A stretch of 64,000 nucleotides of DNA from an uncultured Burkholderiaceae bacterium (GCA_944390675.1 CALXQR010000002.1:62001-126000); one strand, 5' to 3'. Positions 41,901-49,573 are shown, numbered from the stretch's first letter. Numbers and translations are program-made. The notes: generated by a model not told the origin, from the sequence alone.

Positions 41901-44900
41901 GTGAATGGCTTCAGGACCCCAAAACACATCCGCAAAACAAGCGCCTTCTCAGTGAGATTGAGAAAACGCTTACCGGCATCATGGGTGCAGAAGAAGCAGG
42001 ACGCACTGTTTCAGAAGTGGAAATCGGGTTCTTCGACGAGTCGGATATTGCAGGTGGTATGTTTACGTACATTGACGGCAAGCCTGTCATCTTCCTGCAC
42101 AATATCCCCACGAAGGATTTTGCCTACTCCAAGATGAGCGGTGTGCATGAGTTCGTGCACTACAAGTTGGGTGCGCTTCGTAAGAGAGGCGGTGTGCATG
42201 CGCTGCCCGCTATGCGAATGGCGCTCGACGCGGATAACAGAGTGTATCCTGTCGGGTTTGCCGCCGCAGAGCTGAAAGACTTGTGTATGAAGCACGCTGA
42301 CTTGGATAAGCAGCTGGCTGACTACCCGTTAAGTCTGGTAGGTAAAATTTCTCTGCCACGCATCAAGATGGAGCTTTTGGCAGAAACGGGTGCACTGTGG
42401 ATGCAAGACCCGAAGTGGCGCGAAATCTTTAAGCAAGAAGCGCCCGTGCTTGCTAAAATTTTCACTGATTATTTAGGAGATGGTACGAATGGCGGACCAA
42501 CAAAACGTATTGGACGACCTGTGGGAAGGTTGGGAGAACAAGACACTGGAACAGAAGCATCGAGCAGTCAAAGCAGCGGCGGCTCGGATGCCGAAGGTTC
42601 TGTTTTCCGATACGGACGGCGAGAACTTAATGGAAAAGTCACTGGAAGTAGCCAAAGCGCTGAACCTTCATCCGGAACCGGCGATCGTAACACCCAGCAA
42701 GAAGTGGCTTCAGGACCACGACCCGAACTATTATCGTCGACAGAGGGCGTTCGCCAAGGCTCGGGCAACGGGCAAGCGAGTGGACCCCGAGTTCGACCCT
42801 TGGTCGCGGCAGTCCAACGAGTAATTAACAAGTTCCCCGAGAGGATGCGCCCGATGCTGCGCTACGCCTCTCGGATCGCAGAAGGCTGGTACGACGACTA
42901 CGTCGTTAACGGCTTCTTAGGCATGCTTTTTACCAACGACTTGGCTCGTTTGGTAGAAAGGGAAATGCCGTCTATTAAAGACTGGATTGCAGCAAAGCAA
43001 GCACAAGTCGCAGACGTCAATACTGATCTGTTCAAACTTCAGGACTTCGACCAACGCTACGAAGCGCTTCCACAAGCTGAAAAAGATCAGCTCAATAAGA
43101 TGCTCTCTGACACAACCTATCACGAAATCTGGTTGGAGCGCATGCCTTGGATGTCTGACAAAGAATGGGCGAACAACACTAAATCCGACTACGCCAAAAA
43201 AATGCAAGCCGCGCTGTTGCCGCAGCTTCAGAAACTGTCTGTTCAAGCAAAGCGCCTCTATAACGAGATCCTTACTGCAGGCCACGATGCCAATGTGCAG
43301 ACGCTTGACCTTATGCAGAAAGAAGCTAAGCGCATCTACGACGAGCTGGCACTGGAAGCTAGAGACGAAGCAGAGCTTAAAGAGCTTAAAGCTCAATATG
43401 AAAACGTCTTGAAGATTGCTCGGCTTCGCATGAATAAATACCACAAGCCGTACGTGCCGATGCTGCGCCATGGCTCTCACGTGGTTGTGGCGATGTCTGA
43501 CAAGCTGAGAAAGCTGGAAGAAAAGCGCGCTGAACTTCGTGCCAAGCATGTGTTGGATGAGGACGAGTACAAAGAACTGCTGAAAGTTAACGAAGAGATT
43601 GATACGACAAAGCAGAGCGCTGATGACTACGTCGTGCTTTTTGTTGACGGGCAAGCGAGAGCCAATGTGCTGGCAGATGAGTTGATGGCCAAATTCAAGG
43701 GCCGTGTTGAGACGTTCCCGCGTGAAGAAATCAGACGCCATGAACAGCTTTCGTTCGGCGCTATTAATAAGTTGGAGGACGAGCTCATTAAGCGGCTTGG
43801 CGATAAGCCTGACGAAGAAGGCCGAAAGATGATTAACCGAATGGTTACGCTTTTGAGCGAGCTGCACACGCTCAGCCTCGCCGATGCCTCCGCTGCGCAT
43901 AACCAACTCCGCCGACTGAAGGTGCATGGTTGGGACGCCGACATGGTGAAGAACTTCTTGGATAACGGCCGCAAGCAGGCTTACTTCATCAACAACATCA
44001 AGCACCAAGGGGCTATACAGCATGCGCTGCGCAACATGCGCGATGAAGCGACGAAGACGTCGGATGACGTGCCGAGGCACATGCGCATGCGCGTGCTCAA
44101 TGAGGTTAATAAACGCGAAGACCTTAACTTCAGATATCGCCCGAATGAAGCTGTCGATCGTATCCAACGCTTGACGTCCAGCATGATGCTTCTGACCAGC
44201 CCCGCGTTCTATCTGCAGAACATGACTCAGAGCTTCATGATGTCAGCGCCGTACATGACTAAAGAGTTTGACGGAACAAAAATCCTCAACACTTTGTCCG
44301 GGATGACGAAAGAGGTCATTAAGGCTTATTTCGATAAGAACGCGCGCAAGGGCGTGACGGTGGACTTGTCCAATGCTGATTGGATGACGCCGGGCCTTGC
44401 AGCGGCTATTGATGTAGGTCGTCAGAGAGGCTTGATTGATATTGGCATCAGCCAAGATATGGGTGAACTGCACACGCACGGAACCTTCAAGACTGTGACG
44501 GACTTCTTGGCTAAAGGCGCCCGCGCTGTGGAATTTATCAACCGTGTCTCTACGTTCGCCACGGCTTATAACTTAATGCTGGAAAAGCATAAGGGCGCAG
44601 CTAACGTACAAGACCTCGCCACAGAATACGCCTGTGACGTCGTTCGTGAAACGCATGGTGACTACTCGGCCATTAATGAGCCGCGCTTCTTCCAACGAGG
44701 AGGTTTGGGCCTTGGCGGTGCGGAAAAGCTGATCTTCCAATTCCGTAAGTTCCAACTGATTCAGATCGGCTACATGGTTCGCTTAGCAAAGGATGCGTTT
44801 AAGGGCGCCGATCCGCAGACAAGAGCGGCTGCCAGAAGAGCACTTGCTTGGACAATGGGCACGCACTTTACGATGACAGGGCTTGCCGGTACACCGTTCG

Positions 44901-45682
44901 TCACGACACTGGCATTTATTCTCAACGGTATCTTCGGCGATGACGATGACAGCACGGAAGACACGCTTCGTGAGTTCATCGGTGACAAGGACGTGAGTAA
45001 CCTGCTCATTAAGGGCTTGCCGGCCTACCTCGGTGTGGACGTGAGTGAACGTATCGGTGCGGCGAACATGTTCAGCCCGTTCCCCTACTTGAACGCCACG
45101 CCGCTCTCCGGCCGTGAAGGAGCCAACGAAACGCTCGTAGCAATGATGGGCCCGTTTGCGTCGCAGTTCGTCCGTATGTCCAGCGGCGCAGCCAGCATCA
45201 TGGAAGGTGATTTGTATAAGGGCATTGAGCAGTTGCTTCCGAACGGCTTGACCAACGCCATGAGAGCGTTCCGTTATACGACGGAAGGCTACACGACGAA
45301 GAACGGCACAGTGACCATCCCGCCGGAAGAATACGGCGCCATGGAAACATTCTTCCAAGCGCTGGGTCTGCCGACGACGGTGACGACGGATCGCTATCGT
45401 CTGCAAGAAAAACTGATGAATACTCAGGAAAGAAGGCAGAGAGAAGAGAGCCGTCTCAACAAGGCTTATCGCGATGCTAAGACGGCAGCGGAACGTCGCG
45501 CTGTCATGCGCGAGTATGTGAAACTTCAGAAGAAGTATGAGGAAATGGGATTTAAACCTAAACCTATTACACAGCTCGCAAAGAACGATGAGAAGGTTAA
45601 GAAGGACTCTAGGAATGCAATCGGAGGCCTCGTTGTGAATAACTCCAACAGGGCCTTCGTGCAGTACTGGTCTACTTTGTAA
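35954..45682 (+). CDS. giant polyvalent/ejection protein with metallopeptidase motif (3242 aa)
   Basis: Largest gene of the window. In order: acidic N-terminus; a Gly/Ala-rich hydrophobic region, residues ~115-310, able to insert in membranes (AAAIAGAAITEGALSGGSVG); a Gln/Pro/Lys/Glu/Ala-rich linker about 600-770; long helical parts; an HExxH zinc-peptidase motif HEFVH at 2065-2069; a low-complexity Ser/Gly linker about 2175-2290; then a C-terminal part with hydrophobic helices and EKLIFQFRKFQLIQIGYMVR, similar to PLxRFG-type or large polyvalent proteins. It likely enters the host with the DNA and acts there. A second gene is overprinted at 42,489-42,824. Confidence 0.75.
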   Translation: MSWYDDVDWDEVAKEDAARQKEGYTSDDRAAIRRWNPENDSNFAMDTARDIARGTIGLVDAGVGLADSIYNAATGDSFRPELRELGWTPDKWDREIALRNSFARQDADAAVQGSEGLDAVGAYLANPRALGGALAQQVPLYAGMIGGAAKAVKLAQGASRLSPRAAAIAGAAITEGALSGGSVGAAVGDHYAETGEDPGRKIGMAGLASGAITGLIGAATGPIGGAVEAAVGSRIAGRGFVNALGKTPIRRGLRSAFGEGLEETLQSGQEQVWQNYGTGAPLSEDVATQMAVGGLLGGIMGGALHPFTGESARSQKNLMPGANATGEEQRTAQNTVETERKLLEQRRQLEFARGMAGRPTEAIPTTFEDYQARTPVGISSNAYSSQGGAVPVARQVNSVRPYDDVQVDIPQPAAVNVSAGFQGERPVNVQNPNDLHMVAYSNLPDYEVPLVDDRVQAAPQSLNNVVRSLGFTYDGATTEFNKRIKGSERGSKETINEAYNSLNPAQKTFVAASVAARKCIGDLNERNLSSVVSTAINAARENVTNEQDLQAYADELANQTTSDAKQAGYYTEIGNAIGSRPKDTRFAGMPVDERIKAVASGLNVPVQAAADQTLTQQPQPEQTPPQQEAVPASPVAIQQAEAMPSQAKKRTTKAKKAKAIPDSVEEMQAAEPKKQVQVQKAESKKQEPSKPDTKIEVKAEAKPVEKAAKPKSKKTVARKRMNKAAEDFMAKLADMSDEDFLLAAPAKSADTAETAAEAAADTEVPKRDMFAAVPEERAFRTSEYAYNNRYRKIEYVGDRLLGTAKNISEGDTLSGNDAKKMVADYLNGDSKREPNAIIRDLYNGLTLDSLDMVLRRVHNFAVKQGGGKMAHIRWFYNALDSAVAQKAEGRETVELPVPSIKERNAYEANKIFNNMGLVSLFEDGPVELNYEYFMQDKFDTPDLDKDLKKYKRFKGGTAAASQLRLDQENKLQRTIEGFENGVLRLMVNNDNDAGWGRVAQGQAAPMLAVQRITQGGSATKTGWRVLKHKSGRPLKSAEQAEVFERLYWATIREMDNQDVSESTQLDIIQESMPVAGSMEDMLGQPDSSIGYRANTAELMFNSTKLHQAQEKLSNHLKDPNKIDIDDVVDDLKELLPLTFRANLVGEVAGDSSKAKTKEFRIDANHPFNAFITGGVGAKEAILHGFTGAAMYVPLSRNSDVSPTRLDLELAKASGLHKDSPVRGVSPVSERVYQEWVRTATQFGDMVGHMPLSNSDREIVIDTLTDWINNKFLPRVDTDRPKINAVRDRQESKYYTTLSELRSPLIETFKNSMRGAMLRYNTLKYRWADRKGAVDNAFTKNGKGLISGVTPEAKDLRNNFMQYVKEKFEDYFNRSAERMWTEPLEDRIDFYNSIATDPSLKVMWIESGKAGKDFPNGRFIFTEDTADGDRVVQDFLPSDLWLADWAKASGIFTAEEIRNAQLLYADEREADKKKKKSKSRLSRIPNREAYETLYEALLGASNNYAQRIQYAPTFGIADDIAGQAKRAAEGKDYKTKQKRVLEKVTKDFRDFYKAVGNSVAVNENWDSFINMIKDMADTSARLVVLRETYDPNTSGVNATEAQQEEFDIMERRLMRQMDEYTNNINSTGLNMLVSSDTLKGEARNKAIEAMRNGWMGVGRAYYMLNHKQVQLEFLKEFEQSRAAERTQEAKLQIARNFAEYQSADEYISEEMGDLDMQNIDDIISDGSADHKKAVALAQVVAEDVMRWVSFMQAKGEAQIDPIAQDEVRRELINAFETGRLPEDVDMFSDVLGAYLKAMHTGESLDMAARLNEQAAKLYAQRGHEVLQSGYDPDTLPEVQAAKEKWQEAKAAKDAETQAWLDNGGHRSDLDLNATMRSIDKVERAYQKYLDAYEKGLADEVMRRHGVTSTVFGRQQHLSAANAANIHEGVTNQLRNLKTLSKKYSGKEIELANEAWSTAADTWDDARIKAFSEKLRTQTERRGFREWLQDPKTHPQNKRLLSEIEKTLTGIMGAEEAGRTVSEVEIGFFDESDIAGGMFTYIDGKPVIFLHNIPTKDFAYSKMSGVHEFVHYKLGALRKRGGVHALPAMRMALDADNRVYPVGFAAAELKDLCMKHADLDKQLADYPLSLVGKISLPRIKMELLAETGALWMQDPKWREIFKQEAPVLAKIFTDYLGDGTNGGPTKRIGRPVGRLGEQDTGTEASSSQSSGGSDAEGSVFRYGRRELNGKVTGSSQSAEPSSGTGDRNTQQEVASGPRPELLSSTEGVRQGSGNGQASGPRVRPLVAAVQRVINKFPERMRPMLRYASRIAEGWYDDYVVNGFLGMLFTNDLARLVEREMPSIKDWIAAKQAQVADVNTDLFKLQDFDQRYEALPQAEKDQLNKMLSDTTYHEIWLERMPWMSDKEWANNTKSDYAKKMQAALLPQLQKLSVQAKRLYNEILTAGHDANVQTLDLMQKEAKRIYDELALEARDEAELKELKAQYENVLKIARLRMNKYHKPYVPMLRHGSHVVVAMSDKLRKLEEKRAELRAKHVLDEDEYKELLKVNEEIDTTKQSADDYVVLFVDGQARANVLADELMAKFKGRVETFPREEIRRHEQLSFGAINKLEDELIKRLGDKPDEEGRKMINRMVTLLSELHTLSLADASAAHNQLRRLKVHGWDADMVKNFLDNGRKQAYFINNIKHQGAIQHALRNMRDEATKTSDDVPRHMRMRVLNEVNKREDLNFRYRPNEAVDRIQRLTSSMMLLTSPAFYLQNMTQSFMMSAPYMTKEFDGTKILNTLSGMTKEVIKAYFDKNARKGVTVDLSNADWMTPGLAAAIDVGRQRGLIDIGISQDMGELHTHGTFKTVTDFLAKGARAVEFINRVSTFATAYNLMLEKHKGAANVQDLATEYACDVVRETHGDYSAINEPRFFQRGGLGLGGAEKLIFQFRKFQLIQIGYMVRLAKDAFKGADPQTRAAARRALAWTMGTHFTMTGLAGTPFVTTLAFILNGIFGDDDDSTEDTLREFIGDKDVSNLLIKGLPAYLGVDVSERIGAANMFSPFPYLNATPLSGREGANETLVAMMGPFASQFVRMSSGAASIMEGDLYKGIEQLLPNGLTNAMRAFRYTTEGYTTKNGTVTIPPEEYGAMETFFQALGLPTTVTTDRYRLQEKLMNTQERRQREESRLNKAYRDAKTAAERRAVMREYVKLQKKYEEMGFKPKPITQLAKNDEKVKKDSRNAIGGLVVNNSNRAFVQYWSTL
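42489..42824 (+). CDS. overprinted gene inside the giant ORF (111 aa)
   Basis: In another frame (+1) inside the giant gene, preceded by AGGAGATGGTACGA. Reads MADQQNVLDDLWEGWENKTL and is a normal-looking protein with a helical start, VLFSDTDGENLMEKSLEVAK, and an Arg/Lys-rich YYRRQRAFAKARATGKRVDP. Codon choices (GAC, AAG, CTG, GAG) are natural for the window, while the giant frame is Ser/Gly/Glu low-complexity over the same bases. So this is probably the older or real coding frame here. Confidence 0.6.
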   Translation: MADQQNVLDDLWEGWENKTLEQKHRAVKAAAARMPKVLFSDTDGENLMEKSLEVAKALNLHPEPAIVTPSKKWLQDHDPNYYRRQRAFAKARATGKRVDPEFDPWSRQSNE

Positions 45683-46820
45683 TCTTGGAGAAGCAGAAGT
45701 CGGCCCACTCTTGCATGAGTGGCCGGCGCTGCTCTAAGAGGTCGCTTCGCTGGTAAGCCTGAGCGACGGCGTTGTCTAACGTGTGGCACAAGCAGGCTTC
45801 ACGCAGATATCTATCCTTGCCGTTCTCAGCGCACCACATAGAAAATGATGCGCGCATGCCGTGAAGTGTAGTATTAAAGCCTGCGCGTTTCATGTAATTC
45901 AATAACGGATGAGTTACGGCATATGGAGTACCGATTCGTCTGACAAAGATGTAGTCAGAAGTTCTTGGCATAGATTGAATGATGTCCATCGCTTGTGTAG
46001 ACAGCGGTATGCGGAACGGCTCATTTTTGCAGTCCTTTCTGCGCTCCGGAGGAACATTAAGGACTGCGTTTTTGAAGTCAACTTCAGTCCATTTAGCTTT
46101 CAAGTACTCACTAGCACGTCCTACCGTCAATAAACCCATAAGGCAACATTTCGCCTCGAATTCGCCAAGAGCATGCATTGCCGCAGCAAATGACGGAATG
46201 TCCGATAACGCAAGCGCGCCATGGTGCTTGGGCGTATGCAGTTTACTTTGTGCTGGCAGCATTAACGCCAACTGATCTTTCCATGTGGCCGGATTATCAC
46301 TTGTTCGTAATCCCGACTGAATTGCGATTCCAAATAAACTATGGAGCACACTTTGCAGGTTTTCCGCAGTTGCGGATTTAATCCCCCAAATGGGCTGCAA
46401 CGTGTTGTACACATCATTTGTAGTGATTTTTGCGACTTCAAGCTCACCAAGTATCGGGAGAGCGTACTTTTTCAAGATTGAGGCGCACACTGAATAACGA
46501 CTCTGGGACTTCCATTTTTTTACCGCGGCGAGTCTGTCTAAAGCAGGGATGTAGAAGTCTTTAAACAATTTTTGTTTCGGGGCAAACAGTTTTTCGCAGT
46601 CTTTGTACTTCAAATCCAATGCGAGTTTTCGTGCGTCTCTAAGGCCTAAGATATTTAATTTACCTAACGGCTTAGTTACGCGCTTGCCATCTTTGACCAT
46701 TCGAAAGAGCCAGTAGCGCTCTCCGTTTAAGACTCGTAAATAGAGATTGTTTCCATCGCTATACCATCCATCCGGAAGCTTTGTCAGAGCGACAGAGTTT
46801 AAGCGGTTTATCCTTGTCAT
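45672..46820 (-). CDS. prophage tyrosine-type integrase (382 aa)
   Basis: Site-specific recombinase of the P4/bacteriophage integrase type. The N-terminal part (LPDGWYSDGNNLYLRVLNGERYWLFRMVKDGKRV) is the DUF4102 arm-binding fold. The catalytic core has R in VGRASEYLKAKWTEVD, HGMRASFSMW (H-x-x-R) and the tyrosine in AYQRSDLLEQRR. Start set at MTRINRLNS (46820); earlier ATGs exist within the repeat region. It runs leftward, tail to tail with the giant gene (11-base overlap), so the attachment site is expected beyond 46,820. Confidence 0.92.
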   Translation of the reverse strand: MTRINRLNSVALTKLPDGWYSDGNNLYLRVLNGERYWLFRMVKDGKRVTKPLGKLNILGLRDARKLALDLKYKDCEKLFAPKQKLFKDFYIPALDRLAAVKKWKSQSRYSVCASILKKYALPILGELEVAKITTNDVYNTLQPIWGIKSATAENLQSVLHSLFGIAIQSGLRTSDNPATWKDQLALMLPAQSKLHTPKHHGALALSDIPSFAAAMHALGEFEAKCCLMGLLTVGRASEYLKAKWTEVDFKNAVLNVPPERRKDCKNEPFRIPLSTQAMDIIQSMPRTSDYIFVRRIGTPYAVTHPLLNYMKRAGFNTTLHGMRASFSMWCAENGKDRYLREACLCHTLDNAVAQAYQRSDLLEQRRPLMQEWADFCFSKITK

Positions 46821-46833
46821 GATACGGTGTCCT

Positions 46834-46866
46834 CGTAGCCATTTTGTAGCCATTTCGTAGCAACGC
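46834..46866. repeat. three 11-bp direct repeats at integrase start
   Basis: CGTAGCCATTT, TGTAGCCATTT and CGTAGCAACGC follow each other without gap just upstream of the integrase ATG. One-turn spacing suggests integrase arm or excisionase sites, or autoregulation. Related AGCCAC sequences recur at 46880 and 46945. The rest of 46,867-47,116 shows no gene; the right attachment site and the queC promoter must lie here, but neither is identifiable without the left end. Confidence 0.45.
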
Positions 46867-47116
46867 AATTAATATTTTTTAGCCACAACCTTGCAAGTAG
46901 AAACAGCGCTCTATATACCAAAAAGCACTGTAACTACGCGTCGCTAGCCACGTAAGTATATCATAGACTATACATTACACCGTATTACAACATACAGCCG
47001 TCATTCAGACATGGGTAAATGATTTCTAAAAGACGAGCAAAGGTTAGCACAGAAAGGCAATCAAATTTGCGTTAGACTGCGAAGTTTTCAAAGAAACTCT
47101 TTTTCAAGGATCGGTC

Positions 47117-47824
47117 ATGCAGTCAAAATCTGCCATCGTGAGTTTTTCAGGCGGCCAAGATTCCACCACCTGTCTTTTTTGGGCGTTAAGTCAATACGAT
47201 CACGTGGAAACCGTGGGTTTTAATTACGGGCAAAAAAATAATATTGAACTTGTTTGCAGACAAAATATCCTTGGCAAAATCAAAACGCAATTTCCGCAAT
47301 TTGCCGAAAAGCTCGGCTGCGATTTAGTCATTGACGCAAGCACCTTTGGACAAGTCTCCGCGAGCGCGCTCACCAGTTCGGGAGAAGAAATCAGCGCAAC
47401 GGGAGCGCAAGGCCTGCCCTCTTCTTTTGTCCCTGCACGCAATCTGATGTTCATGACCTACGTGGGCGCACGAGCCTACCTCAGAGAGATTCACACGATC
47501 GTAACCGGCGTTGGGCAAGCAGACTTTTCGGGCTACCCGGACTGCCGACGAAACACAATGGATGCCATGCAGCAGGCGCTCTCGCTCGGCATGGATTGGC
47601 CCATTGAAATCGTCACGCCGCTGATGTTCAGAACGAAAGCTCAGACTTGGGAACTCGCCCACGAATTAGGGGGCGACGCGCTTGTTGATTTCATTGTTCA
47701 CGAAACGCATACGTGCTACGAGGGTGATCGTGAGCACTTTCATCCCTGGGGATACGGCTGCGGGAAATGCCCGGCCTGTGTTTTGCGCGAAAAAGGTTTC
47801 GAGGAATATTGCCGCACTAAATAA
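47117..47824 (+). CDS. queC: 7-cyano-7-deazaguanine synthase QueC
   Basis: Makes preQ0 from 7-carboxy-7-deazaguanine with ATP and ammonia, in the queuosine tRNA-modification pathway. PP-loop SGGQDSTT near the N-terminus; FNYGQKNNIELV and FVPARNLMF are family signatures; zinc-binding cysteines in CYEG...YGCGKCPACVLR. 235 residues, normal length. First host gene after the prophage; transcription runs away from it. No preQ1 riboswitch recognised upstream. Confidence 0.93.
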   Translation: MQSKSAIVSFSGGQDSTTCLFWALSQYDHVETVGFNYGQKNNIELVCRQNILGKIKTQFPQFAEKLGCDLVIDASTFGQVSASALTSSGEEISATGAQGLPSSFVPARNLMFMTYVGARAYLREIHTIVTGVGQADFSGYPDCRRNTMDAMQQALSLGMDWPIEIVTPLMFRTKAQTWELAHELGGDALVDFIVHETHTCYEGDREHFHPWGYGCGKCPACVLREKGFEEYCRTK

Positions 47825-47835
47825 CGCGGAAAAAA

Positions 47836-47859
47836 TTGCCCGCTCAAACAGGCGGGCAA
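47836..47859. terminator. bidirectional terminator between queC and the transporter gene
   Basis: TTGCCCGC, 8-base loop, GCGGGCAA; followed by CTTTTAAAT rightward and by TTTTTTCC leftward. It ends both convergent genes. Confidence 0.8.
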
Positions 47860-47869
47860 CTTTTAAATA

Positions 47870-48433
47870 TCAAAATTTCGGACTCGAAATCCAGTGTCCG
47901 CGCATATAGCGGATCACGACACCCGCAAGAAGCGACATCCAGAATTTACCCAAAACTTGTCCGGTGATGAATTCAATGCTGCCGAAAGCAAGCGAGAGAA
48001 AGATTGCACTGTCGATAATGGAACCCGCTAAACCGGCCATGACAACAGAGAAAGCCGGAAAATGCTTTCTCATCGGTGTGTAAACCGCAAAATCGGCCAA
48101 TTCCGAAAAACAAAAAGCGGCAGCGGAAGCGAGCACCAAAGAGGGCTCGGCAAAAAGCGCTGACAGGGCGGTGCCGACAGCAATTGCGCAAAGAGAAAAA
48201 GGCGCGCCAAGAAAAGCTTGCACCGCATTTCGCAAAACAAGCGCGGCGCCTGCAATCATAACAGCCGACGGAGCCAAAAGGCCCGGCCAAACGGGAATCA
48301 AGCAAGGGCCGTTAGGTTCACAAACCAAACCGACATTGACAACAACCCAATTGCTGAGCGGAATCGTAAGAATAAAAAGCGTTAATGCAACAAGGCCGCA
48401 GCAGCGATCCTTGTTGAGCCACTTATGCGACAT
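47870..48433 (-). CDS. VUT-family (YhhQ-like) transporter, probable queuosine-precursor uptake
   Basis: Inner-membrane protein with about five to six hydrophobic segments in 187 residues (VALTLFILTIPLSNWVVVNV; PGLLAPSAVMIAGAALVL; VVMAGLAGSIIDSAIFLSLA). The motifs ELADFAVYTPMRKHF and GSIIDSAIFLSLAFG are typical of the VUT family, whose YhhQ members import preQ0/preQ1. Convergent with queC, supporting that role; the substrate is inferred. Confidence 0.8.
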   Translation of the reverse strand: MSHKWLNKDRCCGLVALTLFILTIPLSNWVVVNVGLVCEPNGPCLIPVWPGLLAPSAVMIAGAALVLRNAVQAFLGAPFSLCAIAVGTALSALFAEPSLVLASAAAFCFSELADFAVYTPMRKHFPAFSVVMAGLAGSIIDSAIFLSLAFGSIEFITGQVLGKFWMSLLAGVVIRYMRGHWISSPKF

Positions 48434-48683
48434 AAGAGCCTCCGTATTACTCGGAACCGCAGACCCGGTAGCACAAACCGACGCGGCAACGTTTTTGTTT
48501 TAAGAAGCGGTATTTTAACTGAAACTTCGGAAGATATTCTCAACGACCGAAAAATCTAAATTTCAAATCTATTGCTGAAGGTGGTCGCATTCCTGAGTTA
48601 TATGAGCATCTTCTGCCCAAATATTTAAGCTTCTTTTTTTGAAGTTGATCAACTATTTGTTTGCGGTATTCTTAATTTCGAAT

Positions 48684-48775
48684 AACTATTTGGCTAAATT
48701 TAACCAAACTAATTGGCTAAATTTTGATTAACTAATTGGCTAGATTTTAATTAACTATTTGGCTAACTTTGATCT
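48684..48775. repeat. four copies of a 23-bp tandem repeat
   Basis: Units begin at 48684, 48707, 48730 and 48753, consensus AACTA(T/A)TTGGCTAAATTTT plus a few bases. It lies in the 566-base gap between the transporter and the antitoxin genes, which otherwise holds AT-rich sequence with no gene. Perhaps a protein-binding array or leftover of a mobile element; not CRISPR (no unique spacers). Confidence 0.75.
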
Positions 48776-48812
48776 ATAAATGTGAAATTAGACACATTTA
48801 ATGTCATGTGTG

Positions 48813-48836
48813 GATGAGGAGGGTCGAACTCTCGAT
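48813..48836 (-). pseudogene. truncated tRNA-Ala 3' end (T-arm) remnant
   Basis: GATGAGGAGGGTCGAACTC matches the T-arm and acceptor side of tRNA-Ala at 49737-49812, same orientation, with one difference in the flanking few bases (CTCGA versus CCCGA). Only the 3' end is present. Such partial tRNA copies are typical left-overs of element integration at tRNA 3' ends. Confidence 0.6.
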
Positions 48837-48999
48837 TATTTTCAGGCCTTCAATATGCGTTTTTTCTTGGACACCCAACTAGTTACCCTAGAAATCCTCC
48901 AGCATTTTGAATTCTCATACTATTTTTAGATTGCCATTTGCTTCAATGTTGCTAAAATAAGCCTTGAGTATGTATTACATTTGTATTACAGAGGCTGAT

Positions 49000-49245
49000 A
49001 TGACTACTGCAACAATTTCTTTTCGGATTCCCACGGAAGTTAAAAATTCTGTGAAGCCGATCCTTGAGGCCAATGGAATTAGCGTTTCTGAACTTTGCCA
49101 GAGTGTTTTGGAATATGTCGCTGAAACAGGAAAAATTCCTGTCAAAAAAGAGTTACTAAGTGAGGAAGACAGAGAATTGGTCAAACTTGCTCGGGAGCGT
49201 CTGTCAGAGGTTGGCTCAATTCCTGTCAAACTTGAGGACCTCTGA
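49000..49245 (+). CDS. RelB/DinJ-family antitoxin (81 aa)
   Basis: Start set at MTTATISFRIPTEVKNSVKP (49000) after GAGG. The N-terminal ribbon-helix-helix segment (ATISFRIPTEVKNSVKPILEANGISVSELCQSVL) binds DNA; the C-terminal tail (LSEVGSIPVKLEDL) would wrap the toxin. Two TGTATTACA copies at 48968-48986 just upstream are a likely operator. Stop and toxin ATG overlap by one base. Confidence 0.85.
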   Translation: MTTATISFRIPTEVKNSVKPILEANGISVSELCQSVLEYVAETGKIPVKKELLSEEDRELVKLARERLSEVGSIPVKLEDL

Positions 49246-49529
49246 TGGCTTATTTACTCGAATTTAAACCAACTGCCCTTAAAGAATGGAGCAAATTGGA
49301 CAATTCTGTCAAATCAGTTTTTAAGAAAAAACTTAAAGAGGTTTTAGCCAATCCTAAAATTGAGTCGAGTCGATTGTCAGGTTTACCTAATTGCTACAAA
49401 ATCAAGTTACGTTCCATTGGCTATCGATTGATTTATCAGGTCAACGATGATCGAATTGTTGTATTGGTGTTAGCAATAGGGAAAAGAGAGCGTTCCGAAG
49501 CTTATAAAAAGGCTGAAGACCGCTTATGA
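49245..49529 (+). CDS. RelE/ParE-superfamily toxin (94 aa)
   Basis: LEFKPTALKEWSKLDNSVKS and NCYKIKLRSIGYRLIYQVND, then VLVLAIGKRERSEAYKKAE are the order and motifs of RelE mRNA-cleaving toxins (basic residues K/R in the active-site region, R at GYRL, K-R-E-R near the end). Coupled to the antitoxin. Intact by eye. Confidence 0.88.
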   Translation: MAYLLEFKPTALKEWSKLDNSVKSVFKKKLKEVLANPKIESSRLSGLPNCYKIKLRSIGYRLIYQVNDDRIVVLVLAIGKRERSEAYKKAEDRL

Positions 49530-49573
49530 TGTTGGCTGACAAAGTAATATCCCTAAGGTTTGAAAACGACAAT

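Noticed and set aside
42917-44167. 416-codon open frame antisense to the giant gene
   Set aside because: Composition rich in His, Val and Phe with no motif or ribosome-binding site; a shadow of the coding strand.
46900-47116. preQ1 riboswitch upstream of queC
   Set aside because: No stem with the conserved A-rich tail and C-rich loop was found.
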